The notes beneath the pieces were generated by a model. The model did not search any database and was not told the DNA's origin. It saw nothing but the letters and a program-made list of their open reading frames with translations. A DNA stretch of 64,000 nucleotides from Nocardioides aromaticivorans (GTDB lineage: Bacteria > Actinomycetota > Actinomycetes > Propionibacteriales > Nocardioidaceae). Positions 1 to 9,056 of the stretch are shown here, in pieces. The DNA lies in the NCBI RefSeq assembly GCF_013408525.1, contig NZ_JACBZM010000001.1, positions 2,480,001 to 2,544,000 of the forward strand. The letters run 5' to 3'. Numbering within the stretch: position 1 is the first letter of the stretch; every line of letters starts with the position of its first letter. Made by a program: the position numbers and the translations under genes.

Positions 1-1797
1 CAGGCCGAGCACGGCAACGACGCGGTCGCGGTCTTCGGCGGCGGCGGCCTGACGAACGAGAAGTCCTACCAGCTCGGCAAGTTCGCCCGGGTCGCACTCG
101 GCACCAGCCAGATCGACTACAACGGCCGCTGGTGCATGAGCTCGGCCGCGAGCGCCGGCAACCAGGCCTTCGGCGTCGACCGCGGGCTGCCCTTCCCGCT
201 GGTGGACATCGAGCAGGCGGACGTGGTCGTGCTCGTGGGCTCCAACCTGGCCGAGACGATGCCGCCCGCCGCCCGCCACCTCGACCGGCTCCGCGAGCGC
301 GGCGGCAAGGTCGTGGTCATCGACCCCCGCCTGACCTCGACGGCCGAGCGTGCCGACCTCTTCCTGCAGCCGGTGCCCGGCACGGACCTGGCCCTCGCGC
401 TCGGCGTCCTGCACCTGCTGGACGCGCGGGGCGCCGTCGACGAGGAGTACGTCGCCCGCCGCACCACCGGCTTCGACGAGGTCCGCCGCTCGGTGGCCGC
501 CTGGTGGCCCGAGCGCGTCGAGCGCACCACCGGGGTGGCGACCGACGAGCTGCGGGCGCTGGTCGACCTGCTCGCCGGCAACGAGAAGGTGATCGTGCTG
601 ACCGCGCGCGGTGCCGAGCAGCACGCCCAGGGCACCGCGACCGTGCTCGGCTGGCTCAACGTGGCGCTCGCGCTGGGCATGCCCGGCAAGCCGTCGTCCG
701 GCTACGGCTGCCTCACCGGCCAGGGCAACGGCCAGGGCGGCCGCGAGCACGGCCAGAAGGCCGACCAGCTGCCGGGCTACCGGATGATCGACGACCCCGC
801 GGCGCGTGCGCACGTGGCCGGTGTCTGGGGCGTGGACCCGGACACCCTCCCCGGCAAGGGGAGGTCCGCCTACGAGTTGCTCGAGTCGCTCGGCGACGGC
901 GGTGGCCCGAGGGCGCTGCTCGTCTTCGGCTCCAACATCGTGGTGTCCGCGCCGCACGCCACCCACGTCACCCAGCGACTGGAGTCCCTCGACCTGCTGG
1001 TCGTCTGCGACATCGTGATGTCCGAGACCGCCGCGCTCGCCGACGTCGTCCTGCCGATCACGCAGTGGGCCGAGGAGAGCGGGACCATGACCAACCTCGA
1101 GGGTCGCGTCATCCTGCGCCGGCGCGCGATCACGCCGCCGGCCGGGGTACGCAGCGACCTCGACGTCATCGCCGGCCTCGCCTCGCGCCTCGGCGCCCCC
1201 ATCGACTTCTCGACCGACCCGGAGGAGATCTTCGAGGAGCTCGGTCGCGCGTCGGCCGGCGGCAAGGCCGACTACTCCGGCATCACCTACGCGCGGATCG
1301 CCGAGGAGAAGGGCGTCTTCTGGCCCTGCCCGGCGACCGATGGCGACGCCGCGCCCCACCCCGGCACGCCGCGGATGTTCACCGAGTCCTTCCCGACCCC
1401 GGACGGCCGGGCACGCTTCCTGGTGCAGGAGTTCGCCGGCGCGGCCGAGCAGCCCGACGCGTCGTACCCGGTGCACCTGACGACGGGCCGCGTGCTGGCG
1501 CAGTACCAGTCCGGCGCGCAGACCCGCCGGATCAAGGGGCTCACCGACGAGGGCGCGTTCGTCGAGATCCACCCGATGCTCGCCGACCGGATCGGCGCGC
1601 ACGACGGCGATCCCGTCCTGGTCCGCACCCGGCGCGGCGAGATGAAGGCGCCGGCGCGGGTCGTGACCACCATCCGACCCGACACGGTCTTCGTGCCCTT
1701 CCACTGGGTCGGCGCCAACCGGCTCACCAATGACGCCCTCGACCCGTCGAGCCGGATGCCGGAGTTCAAGGTCTGCGCGGCCGAGGTCCTCGTCTGA
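1..1797 (+). CDS. nasA: Assimilatory nitrate reductase catalytic subunit (5' truncated by window edge)
   Basis: Open from base 1 with no start codon in view; 598 residues of the C-terminal part are visible. It looks like a cytoplasmic molybdopterin-guanine-dinucleotide oxidoreductase reducing nitrate to nitrite. Visible signs are GSNLAETMPPAARHLDRL and VIDPRLTSTAERAD (cofactor-binding Rossmann segments) and a C-terminal molydop-binding domain with HLTTGRVLAQYQSGAQTR and FVPFHWVGANRLTNDALDP. The N-terminal [4Fe-4S] segment lies outside the window. There is no C-terminal BFD-type [2Fe-2S] domain; that module is on the next gene instead. The neighbours nirB and nirD make nitrate the likely substrate rather than formate. 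It ends with TGA at 1795-1797. Confidence 0.88.
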   Translation, partial: QAEHGNDAVAVFGGGGLTNEKSYQLGKFARVALGTSQIDYNGRWCMSSAASAGNQAFGVDRGLPFPLVDIEQADVVVLVGSNLAETMPPAARHLDRLRERGGKVVVIDPRLTSTAERADLFLQPVPGTDLALALGVLHLLDARGAVDEEYVARRTTGFDEVRRSVAAWWPERVERTTGVATDELRALVDLLAGNEKVIVLTARGAEQHAQGTATVLGWLNVALALGMPGKPSSGYGCLTGQGNGQGGREHGQKADQLPGYRMIDDPAARAHVAGVWGVDPDTLPGKGRSAYELLESLGDGGGPRALLVFGSNIVVSAPHATHVTQRLESLDLLVVCDIVMSETAALADVVLPITQWAEESGTMTNLEGRVILRRRAITPPAGVRSDLDVIAGLASRLGAPIDFSTDPEEIFEELGRASAGGKADYSGITYARIAEEKGVFWPCPATDGDAAPHPGTPRMFTESFPTPDGRARFLVQEFAGAAEQPDASYPVHLTTGRVLAQYQSGAQTRRIKGLTDEGAFVEIHPMLADRIGAHDGDPVLVRTRRGEMKAPARVVTTIRPDTVFVPFHWVGANRLTNDALDPSSRMPEFKVCAAEVLV

Positions 1798-1921
1798 TTA
1801 ACGCCCTCGTGACCGTCGCGACGGCGTGATGCCGTGAGGACGGTGAGGCCGTGAGGACTAGTTGACCTCGGGGTCCATCACGGGCGCGGGACGTGAAATC
1901 TCCGGCCAGCAGCATGGACAC

Positions 1922-3469
1922 ATGACCGAGAGCCACCGCCCCGACCAGCCGCTGCGGCGGCTCGTCGTCGTCGGCTCCGGCATGGCCGCGACCCGGCTCG
2001 TCGAGGAGCTGGTGGCCCGCCGGGCCACCGAGCTGTACGCGATCACCGTCCTCGGCGACGAGCCCGTGGCGCCGTACAACCGGATCCTGCTGTCCGCCGT
2101 CCTCGAGGGCACGCACCGCGCCGAGGCGCTCACGCTCCGCTCACCCGAGTGGTACGACGAGCACGGCATCGACCTCCGTCTCGGTGCCCGCGTGCTGGGG
2201 GTCGACCGCGACCACCGCGACGTGATGCTCGTCGACGGCACCCTCATCGAGTACGACGTCCTGGTGCTCGCCACGGGCAGCATCCCCACGCTCCCGCCGA
2301 TCCGCGGCCTGGTCCGCATGGACGGCTCGCTCCACGACGCGGTGCACGCCTTCCGCAGCCTGGCCGACTGCGAGCGGCTGCTCGACGCGATCACCGCGAC
2401 CGACGAGGACGGCCGTCCGGTCAACCGCCGCGCGGTGGTCGTCGGTGGCGGCCTGCTCGGCCTGCAGGTCGCCCGTGCGCTGGGCGCCCGCGGCCTCGAC
2501 ACGGAGATCGTCGAGGGTGCCGAGCACGTGCTCCACCAGCAGATCGACACCGCCGCGGGGCGCATCCTCGCCCGCGACCTGAAGAAGCTCGGCGTCGCGG
2601 TCTACACCGGCTCGCGGGCGATCCGGCTCGACTCGGAGGACGGTCCGCTGGGCCGGGGACGGGTCCGCGTCCTCGACCCGCTGCCGCGCAACCCCGGCCG
2701 GGTCTCGCTGCGCCTCGACAACGGCTTCACCCTCGACACCGACCTGTTGGTCCTCACCGCCGGCGGTCGCCCGTCGACGGCGCTGGCCCGCGGCGCCGGC
2801 CTCGAGGTCCGTCGCGGCATCGTCGTGGACGACCGGCTCGCCAGTGTCACCGACCCGAGCATCCACGCCCTCGGCGACTGCGTCGAGCACGGTGGTCGCA
2901 CGACGGGCTTCGTCCCGCCGGCATGGGAGCAGGCCGGGGTCCTGGCGGGCATCCTCTGCGACGAGCCCGTGACGTACGACGGCGCCCGCATCGTCGCCCG
3001 TCTGCGGGCCACCGACCTCGACGTCGCCGTCCTGGGTGACGCCGAGCGGGAGATCGCCACCGGCGGCGAGGTCGTCGAGGTCTCCAACCCGATCTCCGGC
3101 TCGCACCGCCGCCTCGTCGTCCGCGACGGCCGGATCGTGGCCGCCACCCTGGTCGGCGACCTCTCGCGCGTCGGCCTGATCACCCAGCACTTCGACCGGC
3201 AGACGGTCCTCGGGCCGCGCGAGCCCGGGAACCTCCTCATGCCGGAGCGCACCGGGGAGGAGCGCAGCGCCGCGCTCACCCTCCCCGACGACGCCGAGGT
3301 GTGCGCCTGCGCCGGCGTCACCGCCGGCCGGATCCGCGGCTGCTCGTCGTACGAGCAGGTCCGCGACACCACCCGCGCGACCACCGGATGCGGTGGCTGC
3401 GCCAGCACCGTCCGCCAGCTCCTGCAGAGCCGCAGCAGTGACCCCGCCCTCGCCACGAAAGGTGCCTGA
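1922..3469 (+). CDS. FAD/NAD(P)-dependent oxidoreductase with C-terminal BFD [2Fe-2S] domain, nitrate reductase electron-transfer partner
   Basis: A 515-residue pyridine nucleotide-disulfide-type flavoprotein. The N-terminal FAD motif is VVVGSGMAATR (about residues 15-25), the NAD(P) motif VVVGGGLLGLQVA lies near 172-184, and GDCVEHGG near 317 closes the FAD site. A BFD-like cluster domain ends the protein, with CAC near 460 and CGGC near 494. This is the arrangement of NasB/NasC-type reductases that pass NAD(P)H electrons to NasA, so I infer that role from position and domains. I chose the ATG at 1922, just before TESHRPDQ; a TTG at 1862 in the same frame would add 20 unlikely residues. NirB starts 3 bases after its stop. 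Confidence 0.85.
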   Translation: MTESHRPDQPLRRLVVVGSGMAATRLVEELVARRATELYAITVLGDEPVAPYNRILLSAVLEGTHRAEALTLRSPEWYDEHGIDLRLGARVLGVDRDHRDVMLVDGTLIEYDVLVLATGSIPTLPPIRGLVRMDGSLHDAVHAFRSLADCERLLDAITATDEDGRPVNRRAVVVGGGLLGLQVARALGARGLDTEIVEGAEHVLHQQIDTAAGRILARDLKKLGVAVYTGSRAIRLDSEDGPLGRGRVRVLDPLPRNPGRVSLRLDNGFTLDTDLLVLTAGGRPSTALARGAGLEVRRGIVVDDRLASVTDPSIHALGDCVEHGGRTTGFVPPAWEQAGVLAGILCDEPVTYDGARIVARLRATDLDVAVLGDAEREIATGGEVVEVSNPISGSHRRLVVRDGRIVAATLVGDLSRVGLITQHFDRQTVLGPREPGNLLMPERTGEERSAALTLPDDAEVCACAGVTAGRIRGCSSYEQVRDTTRATTGCGGCASTVRQLLQSRSSDPALATKGA

Positions 3470-3472
3470 ACC

Positions 3473-6055
3473 ATGGCTCCTCACCTCCGCAAGCAACTCG
3501 TCGTGGTCGGCCACGGCATGGTCGGCCACCGCTTCGTCCAGGCCGCGATCGAGCGCGGGCTGACCGAGACCCACGACATCGTGGTGCTCGGCGAGGAGCC
3601 GCGCCCGGCGTACGACCGCGTCGCCCTGACCTCCTTCTTCGAGGTGGGCGCGGAGGCGCTCTCCTTCCTCCCCGAGGGCGTGTACGACGACCCGCGGGTC
3701 AGGCTGCTGCTCGAGGCCGAGGTCACCCACATCGACCGGGACGCGCAGGTCGTGACCCTCGCCGACGGCGACACGGTCCGCTACGACGAGCTGGTCCTCG
3801 CGACGGGTGCGGCGCCCTTCGTGCCGCCGGTGCCGGGCAAGGACCTCGACAACGTCTTCGTCTACCGCACCATCGAGGACCTCGAGGCGATCCGCGAGGC
3901 GTCGCGGGGCGCGCGGGCCGGTGCGGTGATCGGTGGCGGCCTGCTCGGCCTGGAGGCCGCGAACGCGCTGCACCAGCTGGGCGTCGCGACGCACGTGGTC
4001 GAGATGGCGCCGCGGCTGATGGCCGTGCAGGTCGACGACGCCGGCGGCGCGACCCTCAAGCGGCACGTCGAGGAGCTCGGCCTCACCGTCCACACCGGCG
4101 TGCTGACCGAGCTGATCGACGGGGACGCCGACGGGAAGGTCAGCGGCATCAAGTTCAAGGACGAGGACACGCTGCCCCTCGACATCGTCGTCTTCTCCGC
4201 GGGCATCCGCCCCCGTGACGCGATCGCCCGCGAGGCCGGCCTCGACATCGCCGAGCGCGGCGGCGTCCTGGTCGACGAGCAGTGCCGCACCTCCGACGAG
4301 AACATCTGGGCGATCGGCGAGTGCGCCGCCCCGGGCGGCCGGATGTACGGCCTGGTCGCGCCCGGCTACACGATGGCCGAGGTCGTCGTCGACACGCTGC
4401 TCGGTGGCGAGGCGGGTGCGTTCACCGGCGCCGACATGTCCACCAAGCTCAAGCTGCTCGGTGTCGACGTGGCGTCCTTCGGCGACGCCTTCGGCAGCAC
4501 CGACGACTGCCTGGAGCTGGTCTTCGCCGACGCGGTGGCGGGCATCTACAAGAAGCTCGTCGTCAAGGAGAACGACAAGGGCGGCTTCGAGCTGCTCGGC
4601 GGCATCCTGGTCGGCGACGCCTCGGCGTACGGCGTGCTGCGGCCGATGGTCGGCAGTGGCATGGAGCTGCCGGCCAACCCGGAGGAGCTGATCCTCCCGG
4701 CCGGGCGCGGCGGCGGCGTCGAGCTCGGGCTGCCGGACGAGGCGCAGGTCTGCTCCTGCAACGACGTCACCAAGGCCGAGATCAAGGCGGCCGTCTCCGA
4801 CGGGGCGACCCTCAACGACGGAGGCCCCTGCACCGACGCCGGCTGCGTCACCAAGTGCACGAAGGCCGGCTCGACCTGTGGGTCGTGCAAGACGGTCGTG
4901 AAGAAGATCGTCGAGGACCACTTCGCCGCGACCGGCAAGGTCGTCGACAAGTCGCTGTGCGAGCACTTCGCGATGACCCGGCAGGAGCTCTTCGAGGTGG
5001 TCGCCGTCCACGGCTACAACCGCTTCGACGACATCATCGAGGGCCACGGCAGGGGTCGCGGCTGCGACATCTGCAAGCCCGCGGTCGCCTCGATCCTCGC
5101 CAGCCTGCTCAACCACCACGTGCTCGACGGCGCCAACGCGACGCTGCAGGACACCAACGACGCGTATCTCGCCAACCTGCAGAAGAACGGCACCTACTCG
5201 GTCGTCCCGCGCATCCCCGGCGGCGAGATCACGCCCGACAAGCTGATCGTGATCGGCCAGGTCGCCAAGGAGTTCGGCCTCTACACCAAGATCACCGGTG
5301 GCCAGCGGATCGACCTCTTCGGCGCCCGCATGGAGGACCTTCCGGCGATCTGGAAGAGGCTCGTCGACGCCGGCATGGAGTCCGGGCACGCCTACGGCAA
5401 GTCGCTGCGCACGGTGAAGTCCTGCGTCGGCTCCACCTGGTGCCGCTACGGCGTGCAGGACTCCGTCGGCATGGCGATCGAGCTGGAGCTGCGCTACCGC
5501 GGCCTGCGCTCGCCCCACAAGCTCAAGGGCGGCGTCTCGGGCTGCGCCCGCGAGTGCGCGGAGGCGCGGTCCAAGGACTTCGGCATCATCGCCACCGAGA
5601 AGGGCTGGAACCTCTACGTCTGCGGCAACGGCGGCGCCATCCCGGCCCACGCGCAGCTGCTGGCCGGCGACCTGTCCCGCGAGGAGCTGATCCGCTACCT
5701 CGACCGGTTCCTCATGTACTACATCCGCACCGCCGACCGGCTCCAGCGCACGTCGTACTGGATGGACGCCATCGGCGGGCTGGACCGGATCCGCGAGGTC
5801 GTCGTCGACGACAGCCTCGGCCTCGGCGCCGAGCTGGAGGCCGCCATGGCCCGCCACGTCGACTCCTACTTCGACGAGTGGAAGGCCACGATCGAGGACC
5901 CGGAGAAGCTCGCCCGCTTCGTGTCCTTCGTCAACGCGCCCGGCACGCCCGACCCCAACATCACCTTCCGCGAGGAGCGCGGCCAGATCCAGGCCGCCAA
6001 CAACGACGGGCCGGTCTCGCTCGGCGCCACGATCCCGGTGGGAGGCCCCCGATGA
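3473..6055 (+). CDS. nirB: NAD(P)H-dependent nitrite reductase large subunit NirB
   Basis: An 860-residue cytoplasmic siroheme enzyme reducing nitrite to ammonium. Order of domains: FAD/NAD module (GHGMVGHRF near 14, GGGLLGLEAAN near 154), two BFD [2Fe-2S] domains (CSC near 426 with CGSC near 470; a second ending CDIC near 532), then the ferredoxin-like and siroheme halves. The siroheme-[4Fe-4S] ligands are visible as C651-x5-C657 (CVGSTWC) and C691-x3-C695 (CARECAEA). The first BFD domain carries an insert rich in extra cysteines (GGPCTDAGCVTKC) between its two cysteine pairs. It overlaps nirD by ATGA. Length is typical of the family. Confidence 0.96.
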   Translation: MAPHLRKQLVVVGHGMVGHRFVQAAIERGLTETHDIVVLGEEPRPAYDRVALTSFFEVGAEALSFLPEGVYDDPRVRLLLEAEVTHIDRDAQVVTLADGDTVRYDELVLATGAAPFVPPVPGKDLDNVFVYRTIEDLEAIREASRGARAGAVIGGGLLGLEAANALHQLGVATHVVEMAPRLMAVQVDDAGGATLKRHVEELGLTVHTGVLTELIDGDADGKVSGIKFKDEDTLPLDIVVFSAGIRPRDAIAREAGLDIAERGGVLVDEQCRTSDENIWAIGECAAPGGRMYGLVAPGYTMAEVVVDTLLGGEAGAFTGADMSTKLKLLGVDVASFGDAFGSTDDCLELVFADAVAGIYKKLVVKENDKGGFELLGGILVGDASAYGVLRPMVGSGMELPANPEELILPAGRGGGVELGLPDEAQVCSCNDVTKAEIKAAVSDGATLNDGGPCTDAGCVTKCTKAGSTCGSCKTVVKKIVEDHFAATGKVVDKSLCEHFAMTRQELFEVVAVHGYNRFDDIIEGHGRGRGCDICKPAVASILASLLNHHVLDGANATLQDTNDAYLANLQKNGTYSVVPRIPGGEITPDKLIVIGQVAKEFGLYTKITGGQRIDLFGARMEDLPAIWKRLVDAGMESGHAYGKSLRTVKSCVGSTWCRYGVQDSVGMAIELELRYRGLRSPHKLKGGVSGCARECAEARSKDFGIIATEKGWNLYVCGNGGAIPAHAQLLAGDLSREELIRYLDRFLMYYIRTADRLQRTSYWMDAIGGLDRIREVVVDDSLGLGAELEAAMARHVDSYFDEWKATIEDPEKLARFVSFVNAPGTPDPNITFREERGQIQAANNDGPVSLGATIPVGGPR

Positions 6056-6441
6056 CGCACACCGCCGAGCAGGACGCGACCGCGATGGAGACCGCCGTCT
6101 GCCGCCTCGAGCAGATCCGGCCCGAGTCGGGCGTCACCGCGCTCGTCGACGGCGAGGCCGTCGCCGTCTTCCGGACGTACGACGACCAGGTGTTCGCGCT
6201 CTCGAACTTCGACCCGTTCGGCCGCGCCTCCGTCCTCTCCCGGGGGATCGTGGGCACGAAGACGGTCCGCGCCGGCGATGCGGAGGAGCAGGTGCCCTTC
6301 GTGGCCAGCCCCCTGCTGAAGCAGCCGTTCGACCTCCGCACGGGCGCCTGCATCGACGACCCGGCGGTCGTCGTACCGACCTGGGACGTCCGCGTCGCCG
6401 ACGGGATGGTGCTCGTCGGCGCGCGGCGCGAGACACTGTGA
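6052..6441 (+). CDS. nirD: Nitrite reductase small subunit NirD
   Basis: A 129-residue Rieske-fold accessory subunit of the NirBD nitrite reductase. It has the family pattern of VFALSNFDPFGRASVLSRGI followed by SPLLKQPFDLRTGACIDDP. It contains a single cysteine and no Cys-x-His pair, so it cannot hold a Rieske cluster; this is normal for NirD. It is translationally coupled at both ends, starting inside the nirB stop (ATGA) and ending inside the GTGA of the hemD-like gene, so stoichiometric synthesis with NirB is likely. Confidence 0.95.
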   Translation: MTHTAEQDATAMETAVCRLEQIRPESGVTALVDGEAVAVFRTYDDQVFALSNFDPFGRASVLSRGIVGTKTVRAGDAEEQVPFVASPLLKQPFDLRTGACIDDPAVVVPTWDVRVADGMVLVGARRETL

Positions 6442-7562
6442 CGGTGCCGACCAGCGAGCAGCCCCTCCTCGGATTCCGGATCGGGGTGACGGCTGCCCGC
6501 CGGGCCGACGAGCAGGTCGCGCTGCTGGAGCGCCGTGGCGCGGAGGTCGTGCACGCGCCTGCGCTGTCCGTCGACCCCAACCGGATCGACGAGGTCGGGC
6601 TGCTGGCCGCGACGAAGGACGTGCTGGCCCAGCCGGTCGACATCTTCGTCGCGACGACCGGCATCGGCCTCAAGTCGTGGTTCACCGCTGCCGAGCGGTG
6701 GGGGCTGCTGGACGACCTGACCGCCCACCTCGGCGGCGCCGAGATCCTCGCCCGCGGGCCCAAGAGCGTCGGTGCGCTACGCCGGTTCGGGCTGCGTGAG
6801 CTGTGGGCGCCGGAGTCGGAGGAGTTCGAGGACGTGCTCGCGCACCTGCGCGGGCGCGACCTCCACGGCGTGCGGATCGTGGTGCAGGAGCACGGCCAGT
6901 CGCTGTCGATGGCCGCGCACGCGCTGCGCCGGCTCGGCGCCGAGGTCACCACGGTCGCCGTCTACCGCGTCGAGGGAGCGGCCGACCCGGAGCCGATGTT
7001 CGCGCTGATCGAGCAGATCGCCGAGCGCCGGGTGCACGCGGTGACCTTCACCGCCGCCCCCGCGATCGCCGCGATGATGGAGGCCGCGACGTCCACGGGC
7101 CACCGCGACGAGGTCGTCACCGCCTTCCAGGCCGACGTCGTCGCGTCCTGCGTCGGTCCGGTCACGGCCGCCGCCTTCGAGATGTGGGGCGTGCCCTCGA
7201 TCTACCCCGAGCGCTCGCGTCTCGCCGCGATGGTCAAGCAGCTCGAGACCGAGCTGCCCTCCCGCGCGGCCGGTACGTCGCTCGAGGTCGCCGGCCACAC
7301 CCTGCTGCTCCACGGCGACGACGTGCTGCTCGACGGGGTCGAGGTCAAGCTGTCGCCGGCGCCGTACGCCGTCCTCCAGGCGCTGCTCGTCAACCCCGGC
7401 ACCGTCGTCTCGCGTCGCGACCTGCTCGCCGCGCTCCCGTCCGGCACCGCCGGTTCGGAGCACGCCGTCGAGATGGCCGTCGCCCGGCTGCGGGCGGCGC
7501 TCGGCACCCGCTGCGTCCAGACCGTCGTCAAGCGTGGCTACCGGCTGGCGGTGACGCCATGA
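6438..7562 (+). CDS. hemD: Uroporphyrinogen-III synthase fused to a C-terminal OmpR-type winged helix
   Basis: A 374-residue protein. Residues about 10-255 form a HEM4 domain (GFRIGVTAARRADEQVALL at the start; TGIGLKSWF; FTAAPAIAAMM), which cyclises hydroxymethylbilane to uroporphyrinogen III. Residues about 280-374 look like a Trans_reg_C winged helix (LSPAPYAVLQALLVNPGTVVSR, then VKRGYRLAVTP). The same fusion is known in actinobacteria near nirBD (M. tuberculosis Rv0260c, from memory). Here it sits between nirD and the chelatase, joined by GTGA and ATGA overlaps, so it probably serves siroheme supply. Whether the winged helix binds DNA and senses a tetrapyrrole is inference. It could act mainly as a regulator. 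Confidence 0.88.
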   Translation: MTVPTSEQPLLGFRIGVTAARRADEQVALLERRGAEVVHAPALSVDPNRIDEVGLLAATKDVLAQPVDIFVATTGIGLKSWFTAAERWGLLDDLTAHLGGAEILARGPKSVGALRRFGLRELWAPESEEFEDVLAHLRGRDLHGVRIVVQEHGQSLSMAAHALRRLGAEVTTVAVYRVEGAADPEPMFALIEQIAERRVHAVTFTAAPAIAAMMEAATSTGHRDEVVTAFQADVVASCVGPVTAAAFEMWGVPSIYPERSRLAAMVKQLETELPSRAAGTSLEVAGHTLLLHGDDVLLDGVEVKLSPAPYAVLQALLVNPGTVVSRRDLLAALPSGTAGSEHAVEMAVARLRAALGTRCVQTVVKRGYRLAVTP

Positions 7563-8269
7563 GGCTGGTCACCGTCGCCCACGGCACCCGCACCGCCGCC
7601 GGCAACCTCGTCGCGGCCGAGCTCACCGCGGCCGCCGGCCTGCGGCTCGGCGTCGAGGCCACGACGTCGTACGTCGAGCTGTGCGCGCCGCTCTTCGCCG
7701 ACGTCGCCGCGGCGACGACCACCCCCACGGTGGTCGTCCCGCTGCTGCTGTCGACCGGCTACCACCTGCGCCACGACCTGCCCGCCGCCGTCGAGGCTGC
7801 TCCCCGCGCCGACCTCGTCCACCTCGGCGGCGCGCTCGGCCCGGACCCGTTGCTCGCGTCCGCCCAGGTCGACCGGCTCCGCGAGGCCGGCGCGACGCCC
7901 GGCCAGCCGGTCGTCCTCGTCGCCGCCGGCTCGTCCGACCCGCTCGCGACCGCCGACCTCGAGGGCGCCGCGACCCTGCTCGCCCATGCCTGGGGCGCGC
8001 CGGTCCGGCTCGCGACGCTGTCCGGTCTGGGTCAGCGGCCCGAGGCCGTCGTGCGGGCGGGCGATGCCGTGTCGCCGTACCTGCTGGCGACCGGGCACTT
8101 CCACCGCAAGGCCCGGCACGACGCCCTCGCCGCGGGCGCGAGCGTGGTCGCGGACGTCATCGGCCCGCACCCGCTGCTGGTCGACCTGGTCTGCGCGCGG
8201 GCCGTGACCCGGTGGTCGAGGAGGTTGCGCAGCAACCGTCACGAGACCCCGGCGGCCCTCACGGCGTGA
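7559..8269 (+). CDS. Sirohydrochlorin chelatase, CbiX/SirB type
   Basis: A 236-residue metal chelatase of the CbiX family, with VAHGTRTAAGN at the N-terminus, GYHLRHDLP (metal-binding histidines) near 65 and a second half containing ATGHFHRKARHDA. In this operon it most likely inserts iron into sirohydrochlorin to give siroheme for NirB; cobalt for cobalamin is the alternative. The start overlaps the hemD stop (ATGA). About the last 18 residues (from WSRRLRSNRHETP) are encoded by a dispersed 40-base hairpin repeat rather than by family-conserved sequence, so the native stop was probably replaced by the repeat. Its 3' end overlaps the convergent lipoprotein gene by 11 bases. Confidence 0.88.
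   Translation: MRLVTVAHGTRTAAGNLVAAELTAAAGLRLGVEATTSYVELCAPLFADVAAATTTPTVVVPLLLSTGYHLRHDLPAAVEAAPRADLVHLGGALGPDPLLASAQVDRLREAGATPGQPVVLVAAGSSDPLATADLEGAATLLAHAWGAPVRLATLSGLGQRPEAVVRAGDAVSPYLLATGHFHRKARHDALAAGASVVADVIGPHPLLVDLVCARAVTRWSRRLRSNRHETPAALTA
8211..8250 (+). repeat. Dispersed 40-base hairpin repeat, copy 1 (inside the chelatase gene)
   Basis: This copy begins GGTGGTCGAGGAGG and ends GTCACGAGACCCC, matching the copies at 36849-36885 and 41463-41502. Its central stem is GGTTGC-GCA-GCAACC (8223-8237), where the other copies have GGTCGC-GCA-GCGACC: both arms changed together. It is read in frame as the chelatase C-terminus. Confidence 0.85.
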
Positions 8270-8948
8270 TCGTCGTGGTCGCGTCGATCTGCTGCAGCGC
8301 GGTCACGAGCACGTCGGTCTCCGCGGGCGGCGCGTAGGCGTTGAGCTGGAGCACGTAGAGGTCGTCCCCGTCGGGGATGACCACCGTCTTCTGCGCGATG
8401 GTGAGGTCCTGCCCGCCGTTGGAGTACGCGCCGAAGACCTGGACCGCGTCGTAGGCGCCCAGCGTGCTGGCCTCGCCCTCCTCGGAGGCGGTGAAGCCGT
8501 CGAGGCCGAGCAGCTCGCCGGGCGCGAGCTCCAGGATCCGCGCCGGGTCGGCCGGGCCCTCGACGCGGGCGAGCAGCGACAGGACCCGCGGTGGCTGGGT
8601 CGTGTCGGCCGCGGCGTCGTACACGAGGGCGCCGTACGACGCCTCGCTGCTGTAGTCGTCGCTCTCGCTCCAGCCGTCGAGGACCGGCAGGTCGACGACC
8701 GGGCCGTCGTCGTCGGGGCCGAGCGCGGTCTGGGCGATGCCCTCCTGCTCGAAGTACTCGAGGATCGTGGCCGGTGGGCCGGCCTGCTCGGTGGTGGCGT
8801 CGGAGGGCGTCTCGGTCGGCGTGCCCTCGGTGGCGGACGGGCTGTCGGACGACCTCTCCCGGCGGTCCGGCTCCTCGCCCCCGCAGGCGGCGATGCCGAG
8901 GGCGAGGAGCAGCACGGCGGGTGCGGCGAAGCGGGCAGGGTGGTTCAC
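8259..8948 (-). CDS. Secreted lipoprotein, LpqN/LpqT-like
   Basis: A 229-residue protein with a lipoprotein signal: hydrophobic stretch FAAPAVLLLALGIAACGG with lipobox LGIAAC, so the mature chain would start at the cysteine and be anchored on the outer face of the membrane. A Ser/Thr/Pro/Glu-rich linker follows (about residues 25-55), then a globular domain of about 165 residues containing LPVLDGWSESDDY and ending in LQLNAYAPPAE. This resembles the mycobacterial LpqN family, whose role is poorly defined. It starts with GTG at 8948 after a GGAGGACCTCCC-type purine-rich stretch. It is convergent with, and overlaps, the chelatase gene. Confidence 0.75.
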   Translation of the reverse strand: MNHPARFAAPAVLLLALGIAACGGEEPDRRERSSDSPSATEGTPTETPSDATTEQAGPPATILEYFEQEGIAQTALGPDDDGPVVDLPVLDGWSESDDYSSEASYGALVYDAAADTTQPPRVLSLLARVEGPADPARILELAPGELLGLDGFTASEEGEASTLGAYDAVQVFGAYSNGGQDLTIAQKTVVIPDGDDLYVLQLNAYAPPAETDVLVTALQQIDATTTITP

Positions 8949-9056
8949 GGGAGGTCCTCCACGGATCGGTGACGGTGCGGGGAGGACGCTAGGCAGCGGC
9001 GCTTGGAGTTCGCTTGCGGTCGGCTGGGGCGGCTGGGGTCGGCCGTCGGAGCAGCC

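Noticed and set aside
1798..1921. GlnR box upstream of the nitrate reductase electron-transfer gene.
   Set aside because: TTAAC and GTGAC-like half-sites occur but do not form a convincing spaced GlnR motif; the gap is likely within an operon.
2141..5857. A very long minus-strand reading frame (over 1200 codons) opposite the FAD oxidoreductase and nirB.
   Set aside because: It is a shadow frame caused by GC-rich codon use; its composition is low-complexity Ala/Gly/Arg/Asp/Val, and the plus strand carries clear enzyme motifs throughout.
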